A program made the position numbers and the translations under genes. Shown here piece after piece: positions 23,201-35,808 of a DNA stretch of 64,000 bases; the stretch's first letter is position 1, and each line of letters starts with the position of its first letter. The notes beneath the pieces are model-generated. The model was not told the origin of the DNA and ran no database searches. It worked only from the letters and a program-made list of their open reading frames with translations. This DNA comes from Eutypa lata (lineage: Eukaryota > Ascomycota > Sordariomycetes > Xylariales > Diatrypaceae): positions 62,001-126,000 of the forward strand of contig JAKULF010000008.1 of the NCBI GenBank assembly GCA_022661535.1, read 5' to 3'.

Positions 23201-26200
23201 TCGAAATCTCGCAGAACGATATCCGCGCCGGAGAACCCATTCTCACGTAGAATTGCATCCCATGCATCCACGGAAATATTAGGGGACAACAATCGGCCAT
23301 CCTCTGAACCCAACCACCAGCCAGGGAATAGCCCGAACACAAACCCCATAGTCCATCCAGTCTGGTTAAATGATTCCTGCATAATAAGCTTGCCACCGGG
23401 TTTCAAGACCCGTCGGACACGCTTCAAGGTACTGGCTAAATCAGTTGTGACATGAAGAACACCGAGAGCCAGTACGACATCATAGGCTCCCTGGATGAAT
23501 CCCTGTTCCACAAAGTCACGTTCGATATCCAGGGTTCCGAACGTCATCTGCGATTGAAAGCGTCCGAACTCCTCCCGAGCCTTTCCTAAGAAGGCTGCCG
23601 AGATATCTGTAAAGTCATATCGGGTACAACGCAGTTGTGCTGTGGAATGGCCCGATCGTGTGCTGAGGGCATTGACAAGGTTGCGGGTTCCGGCCCCAGT
23701 TCCACCTCCGACTTCGAGGATCTGTAGGCCTGGGGTTTGATGAGCCAGCAGGTCCATGTACGTCGAGATTTGCAATGCGCATTTGTAGGTGGTCAACTCT
23801 TCATAGTAGTCCTTTAGTAGGTTTGTCTGAAGCAACAACTCAAGGGGGCTAATCTCCCCCTTCATGATGGCTTCTAAATTTGAGGCTACTTCTGCGTAGA
23901 GGTGCCCAACATGATTGAACCTTGAAAGGCGTCCAATGAGTTCCTCCAGGGGTTCAGAGTATGTTTGAATGGTGGATTCCAGTTGGCGAGAGCGATGAGC
24001 AAGGTGATATTCTGCCCAGTGGCAATATTTGTGTTTCCACTCTTCTTGGACATTTAGTCCATTGACATCTATGGACTGAATCAATCTTTTCAAGGATATC
24101 TCTATGAGAAGTTCCGCGTCTTGGAAAACCCGAGATAAATCTTGTGTTGCTGGGTGTAATCGTTCGAGCAGGGACTGTGTCTCCTGTGGGCTGAGCTTGT
24201 CTAACGCCACTTTAAGGTCAATATTCCTGCAAAACAGCTCCCGGTTCTGGAGTAACGCCGTTGACGGTACTTGTGTAGCGACGTTTGTTAACTCCAAGCC
24301 ATCATACCACAATTTGACCCCTTTTTGATCACTACTATTTAGCGCCATGCCAGCACAGGAGAAACCACGTGTCGTCACATTAGTAATGGTAGCAAGACTA
24401 CTAACCACGTCTTGGTCTGGCCAGCTGAGACACGTATCGGATATCCAGAGACAGCCTAATCGAGACGGTATGCTAGTTACCATCGAGTACGAGCCCCCAT
24501 ATGTCAAGGCGGTAAAACAAAGGTGAAAAATAGCGTCCAGGGTGGCATGGTGAATAACATGGGGTTCATCTAGAACCTTGCAGACAGCGACTTCGGCGAC
24601 GGCATGTCTTCTTTCCGCATCGCATTTTTGGTGCTGTGCACCTTGGAAAAGGGATCCATATTCGAGTCCGGTTTCTTTTAGAAATGAATACATGTCGTGT
24701 GAATCCACTGATATTTTGCAATCTGAAGCTGAGTCCATGAATTTCTCAGCAAGGGCTTGTCTCTCCGTTGCCGTCTTTTCAAACATCCAATTATCTGCTA
24801 CTTCCGTCGAGTCTACAGAGATGATACCGCGGCAGTTGACTATCCAGTTGTCGTCAGCGGGGGTGTACGTGCGAATAGCGAATTCGAATGTTGGATTTGC
24901 ATCACTTGGCACCTCTAGCTTTCGTAAAGAAGTCTGTACTTCTAAGTTGTTTGTATGATTGGTTAGATTTATTGGATGATCAAACCGTATGTTCCGGAGT
25001 GTGTAGCCGTCCACATGCTGCGACGGTGCAGATTCTACAGCCAATTGTTTTGCTGCTTCGATTGCCATGCAGATCATCCCGGCCGCGGGATATAGGATGG
25101 TGCCATTCACGACGTGTTGTTGTATCCAGGGCATTTCTCCCGCCCTGAGGAAATGTCGCCAACGGGCATCGGACGGATTCCAATCCCTTGAGCGAACACC
25201 CAAAAGCTCTGCTGGTGCATACTGTCGAAAACGGTAATTGGCGCTGAGCCGGCTCTCATGCCAGTACTTCTGCGAATGGTCGAATGGATATTCAGGAAGA
25301 TCAACCAATAGAGAGCGTGAAACTCTTTCCTCCGTTGAGAGGTCGTTGATAACCCTTAAATCCAACCCTACCCCTATACTATGCAAGGTACCCATTAGGC
25401 TCAGCGTGCTTTCTGTTGCCGACTGCCCCCTTTTCAATACGGAGCCGTAACCGATTGAGTCGCCGCGTGGACAGGCTCGCATGATTTCGCGAAGTGGACC
25501 CTGCAGTGCTGCGTGTGGTCCGATCTCAACTAGATACGTGACGACACACGCATCCAAGTGACTTTTATCAATCTTTTTGACGAGGATAAAATTCAGACTG
25601 AGCACACATAGTGTTGATAGCTTTCAAAAACTGCACTGGGGACTCCATATTCAGAGCCCAATACGAGGGGTCGGTGAGATGGTTTGCGGTAATCTGCTTT
25701 CCCGTAACACTGGAGATCATGGGAATCCGCTTGTCTCCCGGTGGTTTCGGTATCGAGCCGATTAGGGACTCGTACTTCTTCGTCACTGCCTTCATTTGTT
25801 CAGAATGGTATGCAACAGTTACGCGAAGTTTGCGAGTAAACACTTTCTGCTCATCGAAGCGGGCTTTCAGTTGATCAATAAGATGTTCCTCGCCGGCAAC
25901 TGTCACATTTCGGGGGCTGTTTATGCATGCGATTGAGACACCAAACGTCCTTGAGTGTTGGTTGACAACGGTAAGGTTGTCTCTCACAGCCTCTTCTGGT
26001 AACCCAACAGACATCATCGAGCCCATCGTATTGGGTGCAGAACTCTGAACAATCTCATTTGAACATTTACCTCTAAGGTAAGCCAGCCGCAATGCCGATT
26101 CGGTCGATATGTAGCCCCCGGAATACCTGTTTTTAACGGTATGAGCTACTATATTACCAGATGAGGACGGTTAAGAGGGGACTCACGCAGCCGCAATCTC

Positions 26201-28686
26201 ACCCGAGGAGTGGCCCACCACAGCACAGGGCTGTACACCGAAGAGACGCAGCAAATTCACAAGAGCCAATTGCAGGACAGTGCAAAGGGTCTGGCTAATC
26301 TCTGGTTTGTCGACGTTGGATAATTCCTTTGATTTGACGAACTCGTCTTTATGGCATTAGCATGATCAGCTATTTAGACTCAATTTGGTAGTATAGTCTT
26401 ACCGTATACCGACCACTCACATCCTATTTCCTTAAGATACTTGTCGGCGGAAGTAAGCTCACGTTTAAATACCGGGTACTTTAACATCTCCCTGCCCATG
26501 GCGTACCATTGCGCACCCTGCCCAGTGAACACGAACCCGATTCTGGGTGCACTACTATGCACTCGAATGGGGACTGATAGTCGCGATCGTAGGCTGCATA
26601 ATTCCTCTGGTGATCTTAATAGGCAGAACGACCTCCATGTAAGATGACTCCGGTGACTATCCAGTGTATAGGCTAGGTTCCCCAGGAACGATCCAGGTGA
26701 GCTGTCTTGCATAGAGTGGCAGGATGCGTAGCTTTCAAATGACTCGGATAACCTGGAAATTCCAAGCTGATCTGCAGCAGATAATACTATCAATCGGAAC
26801 GGCTGGTCTCCCTCCTCGATAGGGAAACGTTCTTCGGAGCGGGCACTGGCCGGTGGAGGTAGTATATTAGTACGATGCTTCGCTGGTAAACTCCGTAGAC
26901 GCAGATAATTGTATGCGTCATCAAGCACAATGTGAGCATTGGCCCCGCCATAGCCAAAGGAGTTTACCGAAGCTCTTCTGAGGCCCGGCGTCGGCCATGG
27001 GTGACTCTCCCGTGGAAACTACCAACATTATCAGAATGTGAAGTCCGAGGTCGTATAGACTCTAACAGTTGCTCGACACCTAAGATCAGTTTTCCATGTA
27101 ATAATTCGGAACATACCTTTATTCTAAGAAACTCTGGATCGATCCTCGGGTTGATTTTCTCGAAGTTGGTATTTGGAGGAATTATCCCCTTCTCTAGCGC
27201 GAGTACTGCTTTGATAACACTCGCTAGGCCACTGGCCCCTTCAAGATGTCCAATGTTCGATTTGACAGCCCCGCTACGCTACACATTAGTAATTCGCATG
27301 TTATAATTGGACTGGCTATGTAAAAGCCCAGATAGACCTAGGGGCGCATACACAAACAAGGGGTCAGAAACCGTTCGATATTTCCGGAATGACAATCCAA
27401 TAGCCTGCGCTTCGCGGGGGTCACCTATTACGGTCCCTGTGCCATGCGCCTCAAAATATCTAGTATGTGCCATTGATAAACCTGCCTTCCGGTATGTCTC
27501 CCGTATTAAAGGTTCTTGGGCTGGGCCACTAGGCTGGGTAATTCCAGGTGTTCGCCCGTCTTCGTTGCAGCTAGTCGAGCGAATAATGGCCCGTATCGTA
27601 TTACCATCGCGTATAGCGTCTGAAAGCCGCTTCAGAACGACAATTGCTACACCTTCACCACGAGCGTATCCATTAGCTCTATGGTCGAACGAAAAGCACC
27701 GGCTATCCTTGGAGAGAAAATTGATATTTGTCATCCAGGTATAGGTCTCGGGCGAGAATGTCAGATTGCACCCCGCGACAATACCCTTAATATTGGTTGT
27801 CAGAAAAAGCTCAAGTATTATTTGGAAGCGACGAAGGCCTACCATGTTACAAGCCTTGTTATGTAGGGCTTGACAGGCAATATCCAAGGCCATTGCAGTA
27901 CTGGAACATGCTGAGTCAAGGCCAACACTAGGGCCCCGAAAATCAAAGAACCAACTGAGCCTATTGGCAAGCATACTGAGTCCTAGACCAACGGCTGCGT
28001 AGGCTGGTGGATTTTCTGCATCTCGATACAATTGAGTTGAATAGTCTTGACCGAAACACCCGGTATACACGGCTGTCGAAGAACCAGATACCGTCTCCAT
28101 TGGAATGCCAGCTTTTAATTTTATGTCAGTTAAACGTCTTAGACTCTGGATTTCACATAATTTCACTCACCGTTCTCGAGGGCCCGGTAGGTCGTCTCAA
28201 GTAACCATCTCTGCATCGGATCCATTGACGCTGCTTCTGTAGGAGATATCGAGAAGAATTCAGCGTCAAAGACAGAGAGATCTTCCGTGATAAAATGGCC
28301 TCCGTTAAGTTGAAACTAAAAAGTGAGCCCATATCCCTGTTGGCTTCTTGATAATGACTCACAGTGTTCAACTTATTCTTAGGATTGCGGAACCCCGCAA
28401 GATTCAGACGACTTGCTGGAAACTCAGTCGTTGCGCACCGCTTTTGGATGAGCATCTCCCAGAAGGCTTCTGAAGATGTGGCTTCTTGAGGAAACTTGAG
28501 AGAGAATCCACAGATTGCTATTGGGTCTGTATCGTTGCCATCGAGCTCAGCCTCTAGAGTAGGAGTTCTCGAAGCATCATCTTTCCCCATAGCGTGCCCA
28601 GTGCCCGTCTCCTCAGTACCGATTGAAGTCCCAGACGCCGTAGGAAATAAGGGCTCATGATCAGCGGTTTTATTTGCAAGATCCAT
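20258..28686 (-). pseudogene. Highly reducing type I polyketide synthase, with a nonsense codon and a frame slip
   Basis: Ten exons can be traced on the - strand: 28363-28686, 28171-28315, 27843-28111, 27352-27785, 27117-27273, 26403-27018, 26187-26346, 21544-26126, 21163-21483, 20258-21109; about 2619 residues. Domain order: KS (DPIAICG start; Cys in [22 protein letters not shown]), AT (GHSSGE near 697), DH (HVVNGTILYP near 1040; HATLDA), C-methyltransferase (LEVGGGTGAG near 1510), ER-like region (near 2040), KR (AGGLGGLG near 2250; SAYNAGN near 2390) and ACP (GMDSLSA near 2578). There is no thioesterase, reductase or condensation domain. The ER cofactor loop reads HDGFRPVG instead of HxxxGGVG, so this ER is probably inactive. 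Lesions: an in-frame TAG at 20834-20836 between KR and ACP, and one surplus base near 25575-25605 between AT and DH. Without the ACP no chain could be carried. Programmed readthrough or assembly error cannot be excluded from sequence alone. Confidence 0.85.
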
Positions 28687-29384
28687 GCCTAACTCCTGTT
28701 ACATGGGATAGCTTCAAATCTCGGAAAAAAATAAGAGGGTTGACTTGCGATAGACACAAAGACTTTCTATCCAATAAGGTGCTAGTCTAAAAACGATAAA
28801 TGTCATAGGCTCACGCCTTTGAATTACTTACGGAGAAGATATTAAGTCTGTGGAGAGAGCCCTGTAGGATACGCTGAAGTCAAGGTCACTTATGGTAATG
28901 ATGGTAACCTAGCATGTAGGGATATGGGATAGAAGGCGGTGATTTGTCTTATCATACACGAATGACCAATGTACTCTCTTCTGCAATGTTCCCGGGGAAC
29001 TTTTACATTCGCGCCATTTAGATACAATACTTCAAGAACATTCCCTCCCAGGTGCCTGAACCATGATTTAATTTTCGTGCAACCACACATATGCTATCAT
29101 GTTTCTAGTATGAGTACACTAGTATCGGTATCAGTACAGTCGTCTGTTGTAATGCAACATGTACGATGTGACCCAGTATGTTTAAAGGATACACAAGTTA
29201 TGAATCACAAGTTCGATCCATGCGTCTAGGGCAGGTCCTGTGTGGATTAATTGGCACTGTGAACCAATACATAATAAACTCAGTCGTCCTCCCCTTGGTC
29301 CGCTGCTTCTTCGCAGGTTCTGCAAAGTTTTGCATACCTAATAGCGGTCAGTAGGCCCGCTATCTACAGCCAACGTTGCCTGTG
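28687..29384. promoter_or_regulatory. Divergent promoter between PKS and LovG-like hydrolase
   Basis: A 698-base gap between two genes that start in opposite directions, so it should hold both promoters. The arrangement implies co-regulation of the synthase and its release enzyme. No specific operator was identified. Confidence 0.5.
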
Positions 29385-30217
29385 ATGAAAGTACTCTGCC
29401 TGCATGGCAACGGAACCAATAGCAACGTAAGTCCTCCAACTAGACACTGAAATGTGATTAATCGCTTAAAAAATATCTAACACCTTTAGGCAGGTAATGG
29501 AACTACAAACAGGTTTGGCTTCATATATGCACCTTATTTTTGTCAGATTATGCTAATTAGATTGGGTATAGCGGCACTCAGACACGAACTTGCGGACGGA
29601 TATGAGTATGAGTTCATCGAGGCGATATTGCAAGCTCCGATGTCGACAGGTACGAGTCTTTAGCCTCGCGGGAAGCCCCTTAAAATTAACAAGTGTCCTC
29701 GTAAGGGGTCGACAGCTTTTCTTTGCCTGGTCACTCCTTTTACGCATTCTATAATCCAGAGGATCTTTCAACGCTTCGAGACTCAATCACCCACTTGGAC
29801 AACTATATTTCAACGGAGGGTCCATTTGATGCAATTATGGGGTTCTCAGGGGGGTCAGTGCTTGCCGCTGCATACATATTAGAAAAACAGCGGCAGCATT
29901 CCGCGGCTGATTTCAAGTGCGGAATCTTCCTATCAAGCGCGGAATGCAGGCCGGAAATACATTACTTGGGACTGGGCCCTCCCCATGACCTGATCCGAAT
30001 CCCTACGGTGCATATCTGGGGGACCAATGACTCAACAGCACCTACAGGGGGTCAAGATCTTAGTGAAATGTGTACTCCGACCTTGAGACTCATCGTCATC
30101 CATGACGGGGGTCACGAAGTGCCGAGAGGCGATCGCTTGATAGAAGCTGTTCATGCAATTAGGAGAAGTATGCATACGACTACGGACGGGTTTGAGTCGA
30201 GACTGGACGGTCTTTAG
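29385..30217 (+). CDS. FSH1-type serine hydrolase, LovG-like polyketide-releasing thioesterase
   Basis: Model: exons 29385-29426, 29494-29512 (a 19-nt micro-exon), 29572-29649 and 29706-30217, 216 residues. It begins MKVLCLHGNGTN, the oxyanion-hole start of FSH1 hydrolases; the nucleophile is in MGFSGGSVLAAA (Ser near residue 93), the acid in WGTNDS (near 152) and the base in DGGHEVP (near 180). The reading frame is continuous across all three introns and matches the family (LQTAALRHEL, FYAFYNPED). LovG-type enzymes cut the finished chain from an HR-PKS ACP by hydrolysis; the PKS next door lacks a release domain, which fits. It is somewhat short for the family and shows no lesion. Likely cytosolic. 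Confidence 0.85.
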
Positions 30218-31184
30218 GCCAATATGTACCAATAACTGTACGTATACGTATATGGGTGTGGGTGGTATTGTGTTGTCCGGATTAGGTATCATAACTCGAG
30301 TATTTATAACACCTGCGCAGGCGGAATCCCACTTATAGGGAAATCATTGTGTTTTTGCGTTAGGTAATTTCGTATCCAATATATGGCCTCACCATTCGAA
30401 TTGTAGCTGCACAGTAGTTTCAATGTGTGTATGCTCAATGATATCTGTCTGATCAGTGGTGTACATTTTATTCAATCGTTTATTATAATGTTGAGCAGAG
30501 TATAGCATCAATACAAAATATAGGTGGAGTAGCTACACTATCACTATTCTTGTTCTAAATACTGGTCACGTATACATCATGATTGCATGCTGCTCCATTG
30601 TTGATAGTACACCTATATTCCGTATATCTCTCCATGCTTACCCTCGCATAGTGCCCCTGGCCGTGATATTGCTATTTATCATTGCTACCTCACATGTCTA
30701 CATTAACGTGCGGTCGCGGTCACAAACCCTGTGGCCAGAGATAATGTCCGGCGGGTGGAGGGTGAAGGGAGTGCATTCAACCCATGCAGCTGTTACAAAG
30801 ATAGCATTTGACTCTACTACCCATGTACTTAGATTCAATTGCTTTCTTCATATTAAGCTTTGTACTTTTTACTTAACATAAGCGCTAAGGTCCGAGAGGA
30901 GGAATGGAGTAAGATGAACCAGCCAAGGCGGAATTGCTTGTTGAGGATTACCTAGAGCTTTGCTATTTCCGCTGTGTGCCACTTATGCAGCTAGCAATCC
31001 CCTGCCACTCAGCTGCACCACCACCTAGCTATCACCACCTACCTCTAACTGTCGCAGCCTCATCCAAGTCACTTCACGACGTGTTGAATTCCAAGCCACT
31101 GGAAACATACTTCATAAAAATGTCACCTACTTACTTCGTCTTTCGTGATTGTCAGCCATGGTTATGACAAGGATTAAATCAGCA
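30218..31184. other. Intergenic; no recognisable gene
   Basis: About 1 kb without a supported gene. Read on the - strand it follows the MFS transporter remnant, but I could not recognise further transporter sequence in it. Confidence 0.4.
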
Positions 31185-31520
31185 TCAGACAAAAACTCTA
31201 ATAACAACATGTACGGCGGCTAAGTAAATGTATTTGCTATTAAATTGGCTGTTAAGGTTCCCCCTGGACGAGACAAATTTGGATATACCACAAAGCCCAT
31301 GCTTGGGTAGAATCACGAACCGTAAGGGATTGAATCCTACTTCGCCCATGGGAGATGATACGGAAAGCCATGCAAGCCCTCTTATCCGGTCGAACGGCTC
31401 GATGATATCTGGGTGAATATTGACCGTCACTGTGTTGTCAAGCGCATAAAGGAACGTCGAGGAGAGTAATTCCACCACAACGGTAAACGAAGAAACCTTA
31501 GTAAATCTGCGTTGCTCCAT
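31185..31520 (-). pseudogene. Amino-terminal remnant of an MFS efflux transporter
   Basis: A - strand frame of 111 codons that resembles the first two helices of DHA-type drug transporters: LLSSTFLYALDNTVTVNI (helix 1 with the family ALDNT motif), IIEPFDRIRGLAWLSVS, and after a probable short intron (starting GTTCGT, ending TCCAG) GNLNSQFNSKYIYLAA, matching the loop and helix 3 start. A stop follows and no later helices are recognisable downstream. Only about a fifth of a normal transporter is present, so it is a relic. Its place beside a PKS suggests it once exported the product. Confidence 0.55.
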
Positions 31521-32618
31521 ATATATGCTTCACCTAGGTGAGTAGTTATTTGTGAGGAGAGCGGCTCTGAGGGAGATGGGGACATAGCAAAATTGGCGCG
31601 AATATGAGCACAAAATGGATTAGCAAGAAGGTAACTTCATCTGAGAGAGACTTCGTTGCCTTGGCTAATGTTGTTAAAGAGAAAATAAAAGGGGGGAAAA
31701 CATAAGAGTCATTTGGGAAGTGTGTGGATGTGTGAAACACATTGGATGCAGATTCCAAGTGTTCAATCAGATGGGTCGGCTGGGATCCATGATCGATATT
31801 ATAGTACTATGCAATAAGTAATTTGCGTAGATAGGAGGACTAGTTGAAATATTAGATTGCCACATGCAAAATTTGGTTCACAGGATCCGAAATGCTGTGT
31901 AACACATCTTCTTGTTCCACAGGCATTGCCTGCTAGGCAACCATTTTCCAGCCATAAAATACATGTAGGTATATCAAGCCAATTAAAGGGATGCCAGATC
32001 ATTTCACCATATTACACCATCGATGGTACCCCATAGACTCCGGTGGCGTACGACCGGCCAATTATGATGAGTTAGTATTTACAACTTCCCGGCCACGCTT
32101 ATCTTTCGACCTCAGCAGAATAAAAGGACGTCTATGAATAACAAGAAAGCTACATCGGTACCTACATGAATCAGGCGGTCTCGGAGAGTTAGATATGTAC
32201 ATGTAAAACAGTTACATCGCGGGGTCACACTCAACATGACCTATAATATGATTGGCTCTAAGGCGTCCCGCTTAACCGTTGAGAGTTACGCTTTGGTTAT
32301 GTATTACTGTAAAACAACTCTTTCTTAAGGGTAGTTGCTTTAGAATAGTCCAGCCGGTAGAATACAAGATGCAGGGAGCACAAATGCAGCTGCACAAGCT
32401 GATTGGAAACCGCAGTATGGTAATCCATAGGACGGCTGCTTATCTTGTAAAGTCGCATTACCGTACCTGCCATTATTCATGCATGTGGCAGGCTATCAGA
32501 TAGAGCATGTTATACATACATATCAGAGCCTCAATGGCTGTTGTTCCTACTTCTCGCATCAATGTAAGCTGAATCACATTTCCTCAACCCTTATCTGTTC
32601 ACATTCCATCTTTTTGCC
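31521..32618. other. Intergenic, no gene seen
   Basis: About 1.1 kb with only short unsupported frames; C/T-rich just before 32619, consistent with the leader of the rhodopsin-domain gene. Confidence 0.4.
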
Positions 32619-34051
32619 ATGTCAACCTCAACTGATTTGTCTGCTCCACCTCTGGTTTCTGATCGCGATGATCGTGGTCCGGGATTCAGAGGGTTTATAA
32701 TCCTGTTATTTATCGTGACCGTGGCCGCGATCGGATTGCGCTTCTGGTCTCGAGCTATGGGTACGCCTCAAGGGCAGAACTCTGGTAGATTCTGGTGGGA
32801 TGACTGGCTAGCTCTCGCATCCGTGGTATGGCCAAACGCTCCGGAGTAGAGAAGTAAACAGGCTAACCAACTATGTAGCCCTTTATATTGGCGTTATGCA
32901 TCATATGCTTCATCTTAGTAGACTTGGGGCTCGGTCATCATCTTTCGACTATCCCTTTCGAGGATCTAGTACCACTTTTAAAGCTGCTGTTTGCAGCCCA
33001 CTTTGCCTGGGATATCGCCCTTTATCTTGCTAAAGAGTCCGCATTGTTATTCTTCAGGCGGGTCTTTCCCAAAGAGAATAGCACCACCATCTTCAACATT
33101 GCCCTCTGGGTGACTCATGGCCTGAACACCTTGTGGCTCATTGGTATCGTCCTGGGGGCTATTCTTCGCTGTGATCCGGTGGCGTTGAATTGGTTTCCAA
33201 CACTCCCAGGAACGTGTGGGCCGTTGCAAGGAGCATGGCTCGGCACTGCTATTCCCAGCCTATTTATCGATTTCATCATCCTGCTCTTACCAATGCCCAC
33301 CATCTGGGGCTTGCAAACCAGTCAGTCGAAAAGGGTTGGACTCACAATTATATTCGCCTTGGGATATTGGTGAGTTCTTACAACCAACACATAGCCTCGT
33401 ATGCTCCTCGTTAATGACGACCTCCAGTGTCTGTATCGTGACTATAGGGCGCTTAGTCACCATTGGTCGATCTGGCGAGGCATTAGAAACGGACGTGACA
33501 TGTGAGTTTTCGAGGCAACATTCAAAGAGTCGATACAAACTACGTTATTCAATTCTTCCCATAGTGGAGAAGAACTGCTAATACATTCTTTAGATGACGG
33601 CATTCCAGCTCTGTACTGGCTAGCCGCCGACGCCCCAATAACTCTGCTCAGTATCTGCCTACCGGCTATGTTGACTCTTTACCGTCGTCTGCTTAGTTCG
33701 TTTATAACGCCGTTAGCAACAGAAGTCTCATCTAATTGGACATCTCGTCGTCGACACAGTGGATCAAGGAGCCAGAACGGAAAGTTCTCCCAATCCACAC
33801 AACACAATCACAGCCGCAGGCACAACTCCAGAGGGGGTATGCAGAGGATCTATGACTCTGAGGAAACCGGCCCAGAGAGTCTCTACTCAATAGACAGTCG
33901 GCGTGATATACTGAGAGCACCTAAAACGGAGGAACCTTACTTGGCACAGGTACATGGCGGGGCTGTCAATAGCATGGGACGCGATGATGTGCCTCTTGAG
34001 TCTATAAGGGTGCACCGGGATATTGAGATTAATCGACCGGCGAACAGATAA
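32619..34051 (+). CDS. Fungal rhodopsin-domain (SAT4-type) integral membrane protein
   Basis: Exons 32619-32825, 32879-33369, 33428-33501 and 33594-34051, 409 residues; every intron joins in phase. Multiple hydrophobic segments can be seen: GFIILLFIVTVAAIGLRFWS, PFILALCIICFILVDLG, WVTHGLNTLWLIGIVLGAIL, SLFIDFIILLLPMPTIWGL, KRVGLTIIFALGY, and a last one around DAPITLLSICLPAML. The motif WWDDWLALAS after helix 1 and LRCDPV... in the loop are typical of the fungal rhodopsin-domain family, with a Ser/Arg-rich cytosolic tail after residue 280. Function of these proteins is mostly unknown; they are frequent in and near secondary-metabolite clusters. No lesion seen. Confidence 0.85.
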
Positions 34052-35017
34052 GTGGTCACAGAAATATATAGCACGTTCTCACCTACTATAGACTCATGAC
34101 TCAGAGAGAGTATCGTTGTCTAACATGCCCTGCTTCTAAGTTGAGATAATTGGTATCTTGTATGTGTTCATTTGACCCTGAGACGAAATCAGGAGTGGGA
34201 AGAACCTTTTGTATATTATCTATAGGTAAATATATATCCCTTGTGTAGAAGTGTTTCACATGGGTTCTCATTCACCTTCAAAACCCGTTTCAAATTATTC
34301 ATATATATATAGATTTGCAGTATGGTTTATAGTTAAATTGCTTAGCAAAAGCTCTTAACATTAATATACGAGATCCATTATACTTGTAAACGTACCAACA
34401 GAAGCATAAATGAGTGGGTAATTTATGCTGCGTTCATTGCTAAATATCCCCATTCGGAAGCCCTTGTTAGTACATAATCTCAACGGTTTCTATATTTCTT
34501 AAAGGTCTGCTTGAAAAATACTGTATGTTTCGTCCGTGGAAGACAACGCATCATTGTGACTACTTTGTCCGCATGGAATGATCGTAGAATCGCAACACTC
34601 GTTTCATTTTATTCCGCATTCGTACCGAGGCTCGCATGTTACTACCTTAAGCGGGAATGAGGGGTACACAGCGTTGTTTCCTTATAGGGCTTCCTGGCTT
34701 ACGACGGCAGGCAACTGATAGCCTTACCTGCTAACTAGAAAACCCATACCGGGCTTGCATGCATCTGCACACATTCTTGGCATATCGCTGTACCATATCT
34801 GGGAGCTGCGTTATGTACGTAGTAAGTATTAATTGAACGCTAATAGAGTTGAGAAGCATTGTATCGCATGTTTCTATCTAGTAAGAGGTAATAACACTAT
34901 TATAATGTCAAGAGACCAAGGTTACATTCTCGATGTTACACTGCTGAAGACAAGATCTTACCTGCATGTACTCCGATAAATAGCCTGGTAGAAGCGTACA
35001 AGGCAACGCTATGTTTA
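34052..35017. other. Intergenic, no gene seen
   Basis: A+T-rich spacer between convergent genes; no supported coding sequence. Confidence 0.4.
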
Positions 35018-35808
35018 TTATGTCGACTTCTCATGGTCGCCATTCACCCAGTCCAAAAGCGCAACCCAACGATATCCACCAATGACATGGACTATCCCCA
35101 CTACCTCGGTTTTCTCCATTTTCGCTGTCACCTCATTCCAGGTCGCATCATCCAGCGGCCCATTCAGAGATGTCAAGTGGCGCCCCAAGCGGTAGGCTGT
35201 CGCTTCCTCCTCGCTCAATCCTAGCGGCACAGTGCCCGCTAAACCGGCCTCATATTGTTCAGACGTCAGCCCGACCTTCTCAGCAACGCTACGGTGACAG
35301 TATGCGACGTAAGGGGTATTAAGAACCGAGCTGAGGCCTAGGATAGCAAGCTCTCGGTTGCGGGGTTTGACAACAGTGGGATAATATGCTGCTTTTGCCA
35401 TCTCGAAGAACCTCGTCGTCATGACAGGAGAAAAGCTATAGGGAAATATAATTTTGTTAGCATTCTCGTGCATTACTTCCAGTTGAACAGATATCTTATG
35501 TCAGATGATAAACGACAGGCAGGATCCATAGACCAATCCAGATGACACATAGGTAGCAGGCTAGCAGAGACGTAGGCAGACATGGAGACAAGCAGATAGG
35601 GAAATATTCAAGAAGAAAATCAAGAGTGGGGGGAGGGAAGGAGGGGGATTTACCATAACGGAGCATAACAAGCTGCCAGTGACTGGCCATCATCCTCAAT
35701 CCATTTGAAAGAAGGAAGACTGCCACCATGCATTTCTCTCAATGATTGCTCTATAATCTCTTTGGCCGACTCATCAGGTGCTCCGGAGATGGGGAAGCGT
35801 GGACTCAT
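35018..35808 (-). CDS. AhpD-like / carboxymuconolactone decarboxylase-family protein
   Basis: Two exons, 35654-35808 and 35018-35435, 190 residues, joined in phase (TG/C). The protein starts MSPRFPISGAPDESAKE and the CMD fold core is seen in KPRNRELAILGLSSVLNTPYVAYCHRSVAE, where one Cys and the His three residues... downstream region replace the CxxC pair of true AhpD, so peroxidase activity like bacterial AhpD is doubtful. The upstream Glu (RELAIL) is the usual CMD position. The family also includes decarboxylases and enzymes acting on small metabolites. It is divergent from the FAD monooxygenase with a 743-base shared upstream region, suggesting it belongs to the cluster. No lesion seen. 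The start could alternatively lie at 35473 within the intron, but that loses the conserved amino-terminal part. Confidence 0.75.

Noticed and set aside
27786..27842. Extra 19 residues within the PKS KS domain
   Set aside because: The 57-nt in-frame stretch has a GTAGGC donor and TATTAAG acceptor, interrupts a conserved KS segment, and is better read as an intron.
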